Source: a virus
Length of the DNA: 20,594 nucleotides
Direction: 5' to 3' (one strand)
IMG/VR virus record: IMGVR_UViG_3300049783_000526
Coordinates: 1 to 20,594 of that record
A program made the translations under genes and the position numbers. Within the stretch, counting starts at the first letter, position 1; every line of letters begins with the position of its first letter. Positions 12,892-20,594 of the stretch are shown in pieces. Under the pieces are notes generated by a model, which worked only from the letters and a program-made list of their open reading frames with translations, had not been told where the DNA came from and ran no database searches.

Positions 12892-13890
12892 ATGGCTACC
12901 ATAGGAAATACATTCGTAGATTTAATTGACATCTACAAGCAACAGGATGGCATGGGACAATACGTCTCTGTCATAGAGTTACTAATGGAGATGAACCCTA
13001 TTCTTGACGACGCTATTGCTGTCGAGTGTAACAAGGGAACGTCTCACCTACACACAGTACGAACAGGTCTACCTGCCGTATCGTGGGGCCGATTGTACAA
13101 AGGCATCGACCAGAGCAAGTCAACTACTGCACAAGTAGAAGACACAACTGGTTTCGTTGAAGGTCTTAGCACCATCGATGAGCGTTTGCTTGCCTTGTCT
13201 ACTAACGAAGGCGCAGTACGTTTATCCGAAGCGATGTCGTACTTAGAAGCGATGAACCAAGAAGTCGCTACTAAGATGTTTTATGGTAACAGTGCTTCGG
13301 ACCCGGAAGAGTTCATGGGCCTTGCACCACGATTCAACGACCTTGGTGCGGCTAACGGTGGACAGATTATCGACGCTGGTGGTACTGGTGCTGATAACAC
13401 GTCTATCTGGTTCGTTACATGGGGCGAGCGTCAGTGCCACTTGTTGTATCCTAAAGGTACGCAAGCGGGTGTACAGCGTGAAGACATGGGACGTCAGCGT
13501 ATTACTGATGCCGATGGCAAAGCTTACTACGCGAAGGAAGAGAAGTTCACTTGGCATATTGGCCTAGCGCTTAAAGACTGGAGATACGTTTCTCGTATCG
13601 CTAACGTCGATGTATCGCTTATGGAAGCAGGCTCAGTGGCATTGTACGACTTTATGCGTAAAGCGTACTACCAGTTACAGAACCGTCGTGTTGCAGGTGG
13701 CAAGTTATGCATCTACACAAACCGTGACGTACTGGAAGCACTTGATGCATTAGCGACTAACGCTGGCGCAAGTGACAGCTTCATTCGTTTGAAGCCGATG
13801 GAAATTGAAGGTCAAGAAATTATGACTTATCGTGGTATCCCTATTCGTGAAGTGGATGCTATTCTTAACACAGAAGCTCGTGTGGTTTAA
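12892..13890 (+). CDS. major capsid protein, epsilon15 gp7-type, 332 residues
   Basis: Forms the icosahedral shell. The start MATIGNTFVDLIDIYKQQDG follows AGAGG at good spacing. The length and many segments match the gp7/BPP-1-type major capsid family (epsilon15 gp7 is about 335 residues): NPILDDAIAVECNKGTSHLH, then an LPAVSWGRLYKGIDQSKSTT loop, a DERLLALS segment, MNQEVATKMFYGNSASDPEE and FMGLAPRFNDL. Near the end, MTYRGIPIREVDAILNTEA is the family's characteristic last motif. It has the HK97 fold in relatives and shows no protease-cleaved N-terminal arm. No programmed-frameshift signal is evident at its 3' end. Codon use is more biased (CGT, GGT, GCG rich) than in neighbours, as expected for the most highly expressed gene. 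Confidence 0.93.
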   Translation: MATIGNTFVDLIDIYKQQDGMGQYVSVIELLMEMNPILDDAIAVECNKGTSHLHTVRTGLPAVSWGRLYKGIDQSKSTTAQVEDTTGFVEGLSTIDERLLALSTNEGAVRLSEAMSYLEAMNQEVATKMFYGNSASDPEEFMGLAPRFNDLGAANGGQIIDAGGTGADNTSIWFVTWGERQCHLLYPKGTQAGVQREDMGRQRITDADGKAYYAKEEKFTWHIGLALKDWRYVSRIANVDVSLMEAGSVALYDFMRKAYYQLQNRRVAGGKLCIYTNRDVLEALDALATNAGASDSFIRLKPMEIEGQEIMTYRGIPIREVDAILNTEARVV

Positions 13891-13930
13891 TACCGCACGA
13901 TTCCTTCACTAGAAATAGGGAACTATTATC

Positions 13931-14368
13931 ATGATACTTTCACAACAATTGATATTCTCAGCGTTACAAGCTGTTACCGCTACCGCGTTATCTACTAACG
14001 TGGTTGACCTTGGCGTGGCTGGCACTCCGTATGGTGCTGTCGCTGCGTTGAACAACGACAAGGGTAAAGGGACTCCTGTTCCGATTCTTATCCAAGTCGC
14101 GTCAGACTTTGCGACGCTAACGTCGTTGACTATCACTATCGAAGTCTCTGCGAACGAAGACATGTCCTCCTCTACTGTACTTGCTACAGAAGTGATTGCT
14201 GCAGCTAACCTGCTCGCAGGTAAACAGACGTTCGTTCAAGTGCTTCCTAATGGTGCTAATCAGCGTTACTTAGCAGTGCGTTACACCGTTGGTGGCTCTA
14301 ACGCAACGGCTGGCACAATCACTGCTGGCATTAGCATGGGCAACCAGACTAATGTTACTGGTGCATAA
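13931..14368 (+). CDS. Bbp16-like capsid cement protein, 145 residues
   Basis: Begins MILSQQLIFSALQAVTATAL after GGGAA. In BPP-1, Bbp16 is a jelly-roll protein that bridges capsid subunits at local twofold axes and follows the capsid gene. This protein has the same position, size and pattern: STNVVDLGVAGTPYGAVAAL near residues 21-41, a PVPILIQVASDFATLTSLTI strand pair, TIEVSANEDMSSSTVLATE and a final RYLAVRYTVGGSNATAGTIT. The fold is almost all beta, with no cysteine. It is directly followed by the terminator, so it is the last gene of the high-output capsid block. Assignment is by order and recurring motifs, and is good but not tested. Confidence 0.85.
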   Translation: MILSQQLIFSALQAVTATALSTNVVDLGVAGTPYGAVAALNNDKGKGTPVPILIQVASDFATLTSLTITIEVSANEDMSSSTVLATEVIAAANLLAGKQTFVQVLPNGANQRYLAVRYTVGGSNATAGTITAGISMGNQTNVTGA

Positions 14369-14390
14369 CTGACCGTTTCGGTATATGATA

Positions 14391-14420
14391 AAGGCAGACT
14401 CTAACCAGTCTGCCTTTTTT
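14391..14420 (+). terminator. intrinsic terminator after the capsid block
   Basis: AAGGCAGACT (14391-14400) and AGTCTGCCTT (14407-14416) form a perfect ten-base-pair stem with a CTAACC loop. It is followed by T through 14420, giving six T in a row counting the stem base. It lies between cement and tail genes on the coding strand. Downstream tail genes must be reached by partial read-through or another promoter. Confidence 0.92.
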
Positions 14421-14440
14421 AAATCTAGGAGATAAAGACG

Positions 14441-14716
14441 ATGCCACAATATAAAGTAAAATCACCGGGCTATTACAAGGGTGAACTGTACGACCCTGCA
14501 GGTAAGCGTACGACGTTGCATGTAGACAAAGCGTTCACACGATGCCCCCGTTGGCTGAAACCGATGCAAGGTGAAACTGCAGCGGAGAAAGGTGCCCGAA
14601 CTAAAGCCCTCAACAAAGAAGCAGAAGAAGCAAAGTTGCAAGCAGCTGAAGACAAGAAGTCTATCGACGCTGTAACCTTCGTCACTTCAGCCGAGCAAAC
14701 TACGCAGACACTTTAA
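14441..14716 (+). CDS. hypothetical protein, 91 residues, between terminator and tail adaptor
   Basis: ATG with AGGAG nine bases upstream. Residues 1-45 (MPQYKVKSPGYYKGELYDPA, then a TTLHVDKAF strand and CPRWLKPM) form a small beta domain that I have seen at the start of small podophage proteins next to gp11-type genes. The rest (46-91) is a charged, Ala-rich helix ending in a Thr/Gln-rich tail. It is translated from the first cistron after the terminator, so its level should be lower than that of the capsid. A possible head-completion or assembly role is only inferred from place. Confidence 0.72.
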   Translation: MPQYKVKSPGYYKGELYDPAGKRTTLHVDKAFTRCPRWLKPMQGETAAEKGARTKALNKEAEEAKLQAAEDKKSIDAVTFVTSAEQTTQTL

Positions 14717-14727
14717 GGTGAACCCTC

Positions 14728-15387
14728 ATGGCAAGTGATATAGATATTTGTAATTTAGCGTTAGGTAACGTCAGAGCAGGTACAATCAATTCGTTAACTG
14801 AGAACAGTGTTCAAGCAAAACAGTGCGCGTTGAGATACCCTATTCTGAGAGACCAGATGCTGCAGGACTCACCGTGGCAGTTTGCCGGGGCAGTCAAGCC
14901 ACTTGCCTTGTTGGTCGCTGAGTTGTTCGACTGGGCCTATGTGTATTCGTACCCAGTTGACTGCCTGCGCATAAATAAGCTGATACCGAACTACGAAGGT
15001 ATCAACGCGGAGAACAGAACGTCAGGATTGTACTACCCGTACCGTGACGAGGACATATACAGGCTGTCGCCTAACCCAGTCATTGAGTACAAGATATACA
15101 ACCTCAACGGTGTGAAAGTTATCGGGTGTAACTACTCTGATATTCGCATCGACTACCGGGTTAAAATTACTGACCCGAACCTATTCAGTACCAACTTCAC
15201 CATGGCATTGAGCCACCTGCTCGCTGCTGAGATAGCAATACCTATCGTGGGTGTGGAGCAAGGTCGAATTTTACGTGCTGACAGTTTGTCAATGTACGAG
15301 TCGTACCTGAACGCAGGTATCGTCAACGAGTTGAACGAGCAAGCACAAGAGATAGCCGAGAGTGAATACATTACCATAAGGACGTAA
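14728..15387 (+). CDS. tail tubular protein A / adaptor, T7 gp11-like, 219 residues
   Basis: Forms the ring that connects the portal to the nozzle. The N-terminus MASDIDICNLALGNVRAGTI is typical of this family, followed by TENSVQAKQCALRYPILRDQ and MLQDSPWQFAGA; the aligned helix and conserved PW are the best marks. The centre (residues 75-130, VYSYPVDCLRINKLIPNYEG) is beta-rich, and the C-terminus is helical (LAAEIAIPIVGVEQGRILRA). T7 gp11 has 196 residues. The order gp11-, gp12-, gp13-, gp14-, gp15-like here matches T7 exactly. AAGGTGA lies upstream. Confident family call. Confidence 0.9.
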   Translation: MASDIDICNLALGNVRAGTINSLTENSVQAKQCALRYPILRDQMLQDSPWQFAGAVKPLALLVAELFDWAYVYSYPVDCLRINKLIPNYEGINAENRTSGLYYPYRDEDIYRLSPNPVIEYKIYNLNGVKVIGCNYSDIRIDYRVKITDPNLFSTNFTMALSHLLAAEIAIPIVGVEQGRILRADSLSMYESYLNAGIVNELNEQAQEIAESEYITIRT

Positions 15388-15391
15388 GCTC

Positions 15392-17932
15392 ATGCCCGAA
15401 ATCATACAACGAAGTTTCACAGGGGGTGAGATAGCACCAGCTTTACGGACCCGTGCTGATATCAACAAGTACTCCAGTGGGCTGGCTAAACTTGAAAACA
15501 TGTTCGTGCGTACCCAAGGTGGTGCGTATTCTCGTGAAGGAACCAAGTTCATCTCTGAGGTCGGTGACAGCACAAAACGCCCACGGCTAATCCCTTTCAG
15601 CTTCAACACTGAGCAGACGTATGTCCTCCTGTTTGAGCAGAATACCCTCCGCTTTTATCGCAATGGGGGTCTAGTACTTGAGGGGGATGGCATCACCATA
15701 TATGAGATAGCGACTCCGTACCTTGAGTCCGAACTGTCTCGACTGTCATTTACTCAGCGAGCTGACGTGATGACCCTAGTTCACCCAGACCATGCGCCTC
15801 GTAACTTGAGCAGAACTGCTGATAACGCATGGACACTCTCGGTGATTGACTTTGCCCCTACAGTTCAGCCTCCTGAATTTGTAGTTTCCATCAATTTTTC
15901 GATAAGCAATGTTACGCAAGCGAACCCTGCAGTGGTAATAACAACCACACCTCATGGACTAGAATCAGGGGACTCGGTGAGCATCACGAGCGTATTGGGC
16001 ATGACCCAGCTCAATGGAAATGCTTATATTATATCGTACATTTCTGCCACAACTTTCAGTCTTGATGAGACAGATAGCACCGGATACGGGGCGTATACGT
16101 CAGCAGGAATAGTTGCGCGAGACCCTACATACCCAGTAGGAGATGGTTTCGGTGACTTCAATAAGACATACACCTACGTAATAACTTCGGTAGGGTTCGA
16201 TGGCACAGAGTCTATTGCTTCACTTCCACAGAGCAGGGAGAGTGCGTCGCTGTCTGAGACGGGAGGAATTAGACTACAGTGGAACGTGGTGTCGAATGCG
16301 TCCTACTACCGGATATATAAAGACCCGTCCAAGAATACAGGCGCGTATGGTTTCATAGGGACATCTCTGGGTCTGACGTTTGATGACTTCAATTTAGCCC
16401 CTATCATATCAGATGCCCCTCCGCAGCTGCGAGACCCGTTTACTGACAAGAGTGGTGTGATAACTGACTTGAACTTAATAGACCTCACTGTGACGGTGTC
16501 AGCCACACATGAGCTAGTATCAGGCGAGGTGGTCTACATCGATGGCATACTTCAACCTACCGATTTCAATGGGGGATTCTTTAACATAAGAGTCATCGAC
16601 GAGACATCGTTCCGTCTTGTGGACACAGGCGTCGTGGGACCGTTCCTGCCATACACCAGTGGTGGCACGTTCTTGAAAGAAGGTCAGCAGCCTGCAACAG
16701 TTAACTACTATCAACAGCGACTGGTCTTCGGTAACACTGACGAACAGAAGCAGACAGTATTTACATCACAGACCGGGAACTTTGATTCGTTCAGGACGTC
16801 AAGTCCATCCAGAGCAGACGATGCTATCACTTTTACTTTAGCAGGTAGAGAGGTGAACGAGATTCGCCACATCATTGAGCTAGATGCCATGATGCTGCTT
16901 ACCTCTGGGGGTGTGTGGAGAGTGACCGAAGGACAGGACAGGGTGCTGACCCCGGCAACAGTGGGCGTCCGTAAGCAGTCAAACAAAGGAGCATCGTACG
17001 TGGCCCCGGTCATATCAGATGCAACTATCATATACGTACAAAGTAACGGGGCTAGACTCCGGGACCTGAACTATGCTGTCGAAGCAGACAACTTCAGAGG
17101 AGATGACTTGTCTATCATGGCACAGCATCTACTGGAGGGGTTCGAGATACAAGAGATGGTACTGGCCGATGAGCCATACGGTATATTATGGATGGTGAGA
17201 AACGATGGCAAGATGTTGGGTCTAACATACCAACGTCAACAGCAGGTCTGGGGGTGGCATCAGCACGTCACTGACGGGACCTTTGAGTCAGTCACCAGTG
17301 TGATGGAGAACAACCGTGATGCAGTGTACGTCGTAGTCAATCGCACCATAGAAGGTGTTACGCGTCGATACGTTGAACGCATGGAGCCTCGTGACGTTAC
17401 GGCACCTGAGAACGTATGGTGTGTCGATAGTGGCCTGCAGTACGTAGGCGTAGCAGCAGACAACATCTCAGGGCTTGACCATCTCGAAGGGAAAGAAGTG
17501 GCAGTCGTAGCTGACGGCAATGTGGTGACTGGACTGACCGTCGTGTCGGGTGCCATCACGCTGCCCAGAGAAGCGTCCAAAGTCACTGTGGGTCTCGGGT
17601 ATACATGTACCATGGACACACTTGACTTAGACTTACCACAGATGAAGCAGGTTCTAAAAGCTAAAGACGTTAACATCAATGAAGTGACCGTGGTATTTGA
17701 GAACAGCCGTGGCGCGTCAGCAGGGTCATTGAGAGATGACGGTACCGCTGACATGCAGGAGTTCAAGCCAAGGTACGACGATTTTGGGTACGGAGCCATC
17801 CCTCTTTCTACGTGGCAAGAGTCACTGTATACGGCCCCCACATGGGGAGTAGGGGGTGGCATGAGGATTCAGCAGACCAACCCAATGCCAATGGCAGTGC
17901 TCGCGGTGATACCTAATGTCGATATCAGTTAA
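15392..17932 (+). CDS. tail tubular protein B / nozzle, T7 gp12-like with inserted domains, 846 residues
   Basis: The nozzle forms the hexameric stubby tail tube. The N-terminus is diagnostic: QRSFTGGEIAPALRTRADIN, then GLAKLENMFVRTQGGAYSRE and RPRLIPFSFNTEQTYVLLFE, and later VNYYQQRLVFGNTDEQKQTV then FTSQTGNFDSF. It is about 50 residues longer than T7 gp12 (794). Between the N-terminal part and the propeller (after about residue 440) three modules are visible: an FCCH-like beta domain at about 175-242 (VVITTTPHGLESGDSVSITS), a fibronectin type III-like domain at about 257-335 (WNVVSNASYYRIYKDP), and a second FCCH-like copy at about 362-428. Such insertions exist in some podophage nozzles and may extend the tail surface. 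The C-terminus is complete. Confidence 0.9.
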   Translation: MPEIIQRSFTGGEIAPALRTRADINKYSSGLAKLENMFVRTQGGAYSREGTKFISEVGDSTKRPRLIPFSFNTEQTYVLLFEQNTLRFYRNGGLVLEGDGITIYEIATPYLESELSRLSFTQRADVMTLVHPDHAPRNLSRTADNAWTLSVIDFAPTVQPPEFVVSINFSISNVTQANPAVVITTTPHGLESGDSVSITSVLGMTQLNGNAYIISYISATTFSLDETDSTGYGAYTSAGIVARDPTYPVGDGFGDFNKTYTYVITSVGFDGTESIASLPQSRESASLSETGGIRLQWNVVSNASYYRIYKDPSKNTGAYGFIGTSLGLTFDDFNLAPIISDAPPQLRDPFTDKSGVITDLNLIDLTVTVSATHELVSGEVVYIDGILQPTDFNGGFFNIRVIDETSFRLVDTGVVGPFLPYTSGGTFLKEGQQPATVNYYQQRLVFGNTDEQKQTVFTSQTGNFDSFRTSSPSRADDAITFTLAGREVNEIRHIIELDAMMLLTSGGVWRVTEGQDRVLTPATVGVRKQSNKGASYVAPVISDATIIYVQSNGARLRDLNYAVEADNFRGDDLSIMAQHLLEGFEIQEMVLADEPYGILWMVRNDGKMLGLTYQRQQQVWGWHQHVTDGTFESVTSVMENNRDAVYVVVNRTIEGVTRRYVERMEPRDVTAPENVWCVDSGLQYVGVAADNISGLDHLEGKEVAVVADGNVVTGLTVVSGAITLPREASKVTVGLGYTCTMDTLDLDLPQMKQVLKAKDVNINEVTVVFENSRGASAGSLRDDGTADMQEFKPRYDDFGYGAIPLSTWQESLYTAPTWGVGGGMRIQQTNPMPMAVLAVIPNVDIS

Positions 17933-18389
17933 ATACCTACAGCCTAATGTTAATCTGCTACAATACGTAGCAGACAACATGAGAGAGGCCGACGCGCTGG
18001 AGTGTAAGCTGATGTCAGGGTCAACACCCATGGAGGCATTGACTAAAGGGGTCAAGCTGTCACACCATTGCAGTGTCGTGGTGATAAATGGTAAACCTTG
18101 TGCCGTCGTCGGACTTGTGATACTTAACTTACTCAGTGGCACAGGAGTCCCATGGCTACTTGCCACGGACGATGCCATTAAGTACAAACGAATTTTTATA
18201 AACAATTGTAAGCAAGGTGTCGAAGACATGATGACGGTGTGCCCTAACCTGATGAACTTCGTTCACGCTGACAATAAACTGAGTATCAAGTGGCTGAAGT
18301 GGATGGGCTTCACTATCGAAACCAGCGAGCCAATAGGCAGAGGTGGTACCCACTTCCACAAATTTTACATAGGAGATTGTCATGTGTGA
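17916..18389 (+). CDS. GNAT-fold internal virion protein, T7 gp13-like, 157 residues
   Basis: ATG overlaps the end of the nozzle gene by 17 bases. The family (DUF2833 / gp13-like) has an acetyltransferase-like fold with no proven catalysis; T7 gp13 is needed for correct internal core assembly. Matching segments are MREADALECKLMSGSTPMEA then LTKGVKLSHHCSVVVINGKP (helix then the central strand pair), GVPWLLATDDA, a helix KRIFINNCKQGVEDMMTVCP, and the end NFVHADNKLSIKWLKWMGFT, which corresponds to the typical xxNxxSixWLkwmGF feature of GNAT proteins. T7 gp13 has 138 residues. The cofactor-binding Q/RxxGxG/A loop of active GNATs is not evident, so a structural role is favoured. Confidence 0.82.
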   Translation: MSISVKYLQPNVNLLQYVADNMREADALECKLMSGSTPMEALTKGVKLSHHCSVVVINGKPCAVVGLVILNLLSGTGVPWLLATDDAIKYKRIFINNCKQGVEDMMTVCPNLMNFVHADNKLSIKWLKWMGFTIETSEPIGRGGTHFHKFYIGDCHV

Positions 18390-18942
18390 CCCGGTAACTA
18401 TGACCACCTTGGCAATTGTCGCAGGTGGTACACAAGCTTACTCACAAGTACAAGCAGGCAGGACTGCAGAAGCTACTGCCAATTTCAATGCTCGTGAGAT
18501 GGAGAACCAAGCCACCAGTATCCAAAACAAAGGTACTGAGGAAGAGAACATCAAACGCAGAGAGACCGCAGAGTTTCTGTCTAAACAGCGTGCTATGTTG
18601 GGCGCTTCAGGCATTGACATCGATACTGGTTCCGCTGGCGACTTGCAGCAGGATACCCAGTTGTTGGGTGAAGTGGATGCATTGCGTATCCGACGTAACT
18701 TCACTGACCAAGCAGAGACAGCAGAACGTCAAGCAGTCCAAACACGAGCAGAGGGGCGCAGTGCCAAGCGTGCAGCGAACCTGTCAGCACTAGGAACAGT
18801 GCTCACGACAGCAGCTACCGTAGGCATGATAAATGCGCCAGTTCCTGCAGGGGCCGGAGCAGGGGCAGGTACCGGGCAGATGGCGGGTTCACCGATGAAC
18901 TCAAAGTGGTACACTGACACCAGTGCGTTCATGGTTACTTAG
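18382..18942 (+). CDS. ejection protein, T7 gp14-like (Met-Cys), 186 residues
   Basis: Begins MCDPVTMTTLAIVAGGTQAY, close to the T7 gp14 pattern (MCWAAAIPIAISGAQA) and to many podophage homologues. T7 gp14 (196 residues) is ejected and forms a channel in the outer membrane. Here residues 20-70 are helical and polar, with ETAEFLSKQRAMLGASGIDI then DTGSAGDLQQ resembling the RAAIGESMLEGSSMDRI region of gp14. A hydrophobic segment (131-151, NLSALGTVLTTAATVGMI) may insert into membrane, and the C-terminal part is Gly/Ala/Pro-rich. GGAG six bases upstream and overlap with the preceding gene set the start. Order matches T7. Confidence 0.85.
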   Translation: MCDPVTMTTLAIVAGGTQAYSQVQAGRTAEATANFNAREMENQATSIQNKGTEEENIKRRETAEFLSKQRAMLGASGIDIDTGSAGDLQQDTQLLGEVDALRIRRNFTDQAETAERQAVQTRAEGRSAKRAANLSALGTVLTTAATVGMINAPVPAGAGAGAGTGQMAGSPMNSKWYTDTSAFMVT

Positions 18943-18952
18943 GAGATAAAAA

Positions 18953-20575
18953 ATGCCAACAGTACAGTACACACCTGACCAAGTCAGAACCCAAGTTCAG
19001 GGAACAGTCCAAGCTCGCGCTGTGGATAACGGTGGCCAACAACTGGCCCAAGGTATCAATTCTCTTGCGCAGATGGCAGGCGAGATGAACAAGCAGGCAA
19101 CTGTCGCGGAGACGCAACAAGCAGCTACCTCATTCGAGCGTGAGAAAAACAAGATATTCTTTGACCCCGAGAATGGGTACTTCAACAGCAGCGGCAGAAA
19201 TGCCTACGAGATGGCGGGTGACACCACCAAACGACTGGAGCAGTTGAAGGCCGACTACGGCAAGGACTTAAGCCCCCGAGCACAGGCAGAGTTTAACCGG
19301 GTGGCTGATGCACAACTTACCCGAGCGAATGTGGACATCATGGCTCACTCGTCCAAGAACCTGAAGGCATGGCAGCAGTCCAACATTGAAGCGGAAGTGG
19401 AGAACTCGCTGGAGAACAGCTCGCTGTACTGGAACAACATGAAGCAGCTGAACGTCCAGAAAGAACTGGGCCGTCAGTCGGTCATGGAGTCTGCACAGAT
19501 GCAGGGCCTGAGTTCACAAGCGACTAACGAGAAACTGCAAAACTATAACTCTGCTTTTGCCATGAACACCATCAAAGCTGCGGCACAAAGTAGCTCTGCT
19601 GATGGTGACAAGGCGATGGAATTGTATGGTGATAATCTCGAAGGACCGGACAAGGTTAACATCAGCGAGATGCTGACGAAGCGTCGTGAGATTGAGGACA
19701 CCAAGGCCAAAGCAGGCGAGGCAGTTTTGCGCAGTAACAACCTTGTGTCTACTTTCGGTGGCAGAGCGGATGCTCGTACTGCCATGATTGATGAGATAAA
19801 CAAAATCAAAGACCCTGAGATGCAGAAGATGGTTAAGTCTGAAGCGTCATATCAGCTGGACCAGAAGCTTCGTGCCGATGGTGAAGAGAGAGCGAACATC
19901 GTCGTTCAGGTACAAGACTTTATCACCCGTGGTGGGGGTTCTGTTGACTCATACATCGCGCAGAATACCGAGCAGTGGGACAAGCTGAGACCTGCTGAGA
20001 AGCAAGCATTGCAGGTCGGGGGCAAGATTGAGACAGACTACATCGTATATGGTGAACTGGTTCTGCTTAACGACAAAGAGTTGGCAAAGCTAGACCCTTC
20101 TGATTATCGCTTGAAGCTGGGTAACACCGAGTACAAAGATATAGTTAACAAGGTCAAAGCAGCGCGTGGGGAAGTATCAGCCAGTGCGTCCGACTTTGCA
20201 TCGGTGCAGGCCACCCGTTCAAGAGCAGCACAAGCAACGTCTACTGTCGAGCAGATATTTGGCAAGAAGAGTAGCTGGAATGATAATGAGCGTGCAGGAG
20301 TCAACGCGTTCCATGGGGCGGTAGATAACGAAGTACGCAGGATGGAAGCGGAGAACAACCGTAAGTTAACATCAATGGAGTTCTCGAATGTGTTGAATGA
20401 CTTCACCCGTAAGTTTGTCGTTGAGAAAGAGTACTGGTTCGACAGTGAGCAAGACATCGCTGACATCCCTGCTGATGAACTCAAACAGATATCTGATTTC
20501 TTGTACGAAAACAATATTCCTGCTAATGTTAGCACAATATTCAAAGCGTACGAACAGGCTAAAAAGGCTAAATAA
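18953..20575 (+). CDS. large helical ejection protein in T7 gp15 position, 540 residues
   Basis: Starts MPTVQYTPDQVRTQVQGTVQ after AGGAG in the gap. T7 gp15 (747 residues) and its partner form the periplasmic part of the ejection conduit. This protein is shorter and nearly all alpha-helical with many Gln, Asn and Ala; motifs such as EREKNKIFFDPENGYFNSSG and RNAYEMAGDTTKRLEQLK (residues 62-99) are typical of the internal virion proteins found here in podophages, with no lysozyme signature. A long middle of regular helices follows (residues 110-330), and the C-terminus contains WNDNERAGVNAFHGAVDNEV and NRKLTSMEFSNVLNDFTRKF. The family name is secure only by position and general pattern. Its stop overlaps the next ATG. 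Confidence 0.78.
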   Translation: MPTVQYTPDQVRTQVQGTVQARAVDNGGQQLAQGINSLAQMAGEMNKQATVAETQQAATSFEREKNKIFFDPENGYFNSSGRNAYEMAGDTTKRLEQLKADYGKDLSPRAQAEFNRVADAQLTRANVDIMAHSSKNLKAWQQSNIEAEVENSLENSSLYWNNMKQLNVQKELGRQSVMESAQMQGLSSQATNEKLQNYNSAFAMNTIKAAAQSSSADGDKAMELYGDNLEGPDKVNISEMLTKRREIEDTKAKAGEAVLRSNNLVSTFGGRADARTAMIDEINKIKDPEMQKMVKSEASYQLDQKLRADGEERANIVVQVQDFITRGGGSVDSYIAQNTEQWDKLRPAEKQALQVGGKIETDYIVYGELVLLNDKELAKLDPSDYRLKLGNTEYKDIVNKVKAARGEVSASASDFASVQATRSRAAQATSTVEQIFGKKSSWNDNERAGVNAFHGAVDNEVRRMEAENNRKLTSMEFSNVLNDFTRKFVVEKEYWFDSEQDIADIPADELKQISDFLYENNIPANVSTIFKAYEQAKKAK

Positions 20576-20594
20576 TGAGCGAGAAGACGACCCT
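20575..20594 (+). CDS. start of next late gene, truncated by window end
   Basis: The TAA of the preceding gene overlaps an ATG that opens a frame reading MSEKTT before the window stops. By gene order this should be the largest ejection protein (gp16 position, often carrying a lytic transglycosylase), but only six codons are visible and nothing in them tests that. Confidence 0.45.

Noticed and set aside
13840-13930. Programmed frameshift at the end of the capsid gene, as in T7 gene 10
   Set aside because: No slippery heptamer or downstream structure was seen at the capsid stop, and no in-register extension is evident.
1-20594. tRNA genes, insertion sequences, integrase and attachment sites
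   Set aside because: No cloverleaf-like pattern, transposase, recombinase or long terminal repeat was recognised on reading. A dedicated covariance or homology search was not possible.

Overview
The window is part of the genome of a tailed phage with podovirus (short-tail) architecture, or of a closely related prophage. It infects a proteobacterium, most likely a gammaproteobacterium. That host call rests on the relatives of the structural genes and on one DUF2591/NinX-like early protein; nothing here names the host. No host genes, integrase, tRNA, rRNA, CRISPR array or insertion sequence were seen. Replication, RNA polymerase and lysis enzymes are also absent and presumably lie outside the window.

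Layout. (1) Positions 1-3516 hold a leftward operon of eleven small, tightly packed genes, most of them overlapping by 1-11 bases. Five of these are very short or run off the window: 56, 55 and 59 residues, a GTG-started partial gene at the left edge, and a 70-residue two-helix membrane protein. Most have no recognisable function. The longest encodes three copies of a small SH3-like domain joined by proline/alanine-rich linkers. (2) Positions 3517-4071 form a 555-base divergent control region without a credible gene. It contains a 15-base tandem repeat, several TCATATGG elements, a 16-base direct repeat, an 11-base perfect inverted repeat around an AT-rich core, and a candidate leftward promoter with a palindrome in its spacer. 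(3) Positions 4072-20594 form a rightward morphogenesis operon.

The rightward operon runs: coiled-coil protein of unknown role, terminase small and large subunits, a short Met-Cys protein like T7 gp6.7, two beta-rich structural proteins, portal, three small proteins (two beta-rich, one basic), a LamG-like protein with a 22-residue repeat array, a Bbp19-like protein, scaffold, major capsid protein, Bbp16-like cement protein, a strong intrinsic terminator, a small protein, the tail adaptor (T7 gp11 type), the nozzle (T7 gp12 type) with extra domains, a gp13-like acetyltransferase-fold protein, a gp14-like Met-Cys ejection protein, a large helical ejection protein in the gp15 position, and the first codons of the next gene.

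How it works together. The capsid side resembles the epsilon15/Bordetella BPP-1 lineage (gp7-type capsid protein, jelly-roll cement, Bbp19). The tail and ejection side, and the overall gene order, resemble T7. The terminase pair packages DNA through the portal into a shell built on the scaffold and stabilised by the cement protein. The gp11- and gp12-like proteins close the portal and make the stubby tail. The gp13-, gp14- and gp15-like proteins form the internal apparatus that is ejected to carry DNA across the envelope. The terminator lies just after the capsid genes and before the tail genes, where T7 also has its main late terminator. The least explained parts are the leftward operon, the repeat-rich control region, and two five-codon minicistrons whose stop codons overlap the starts of the first two late genes.
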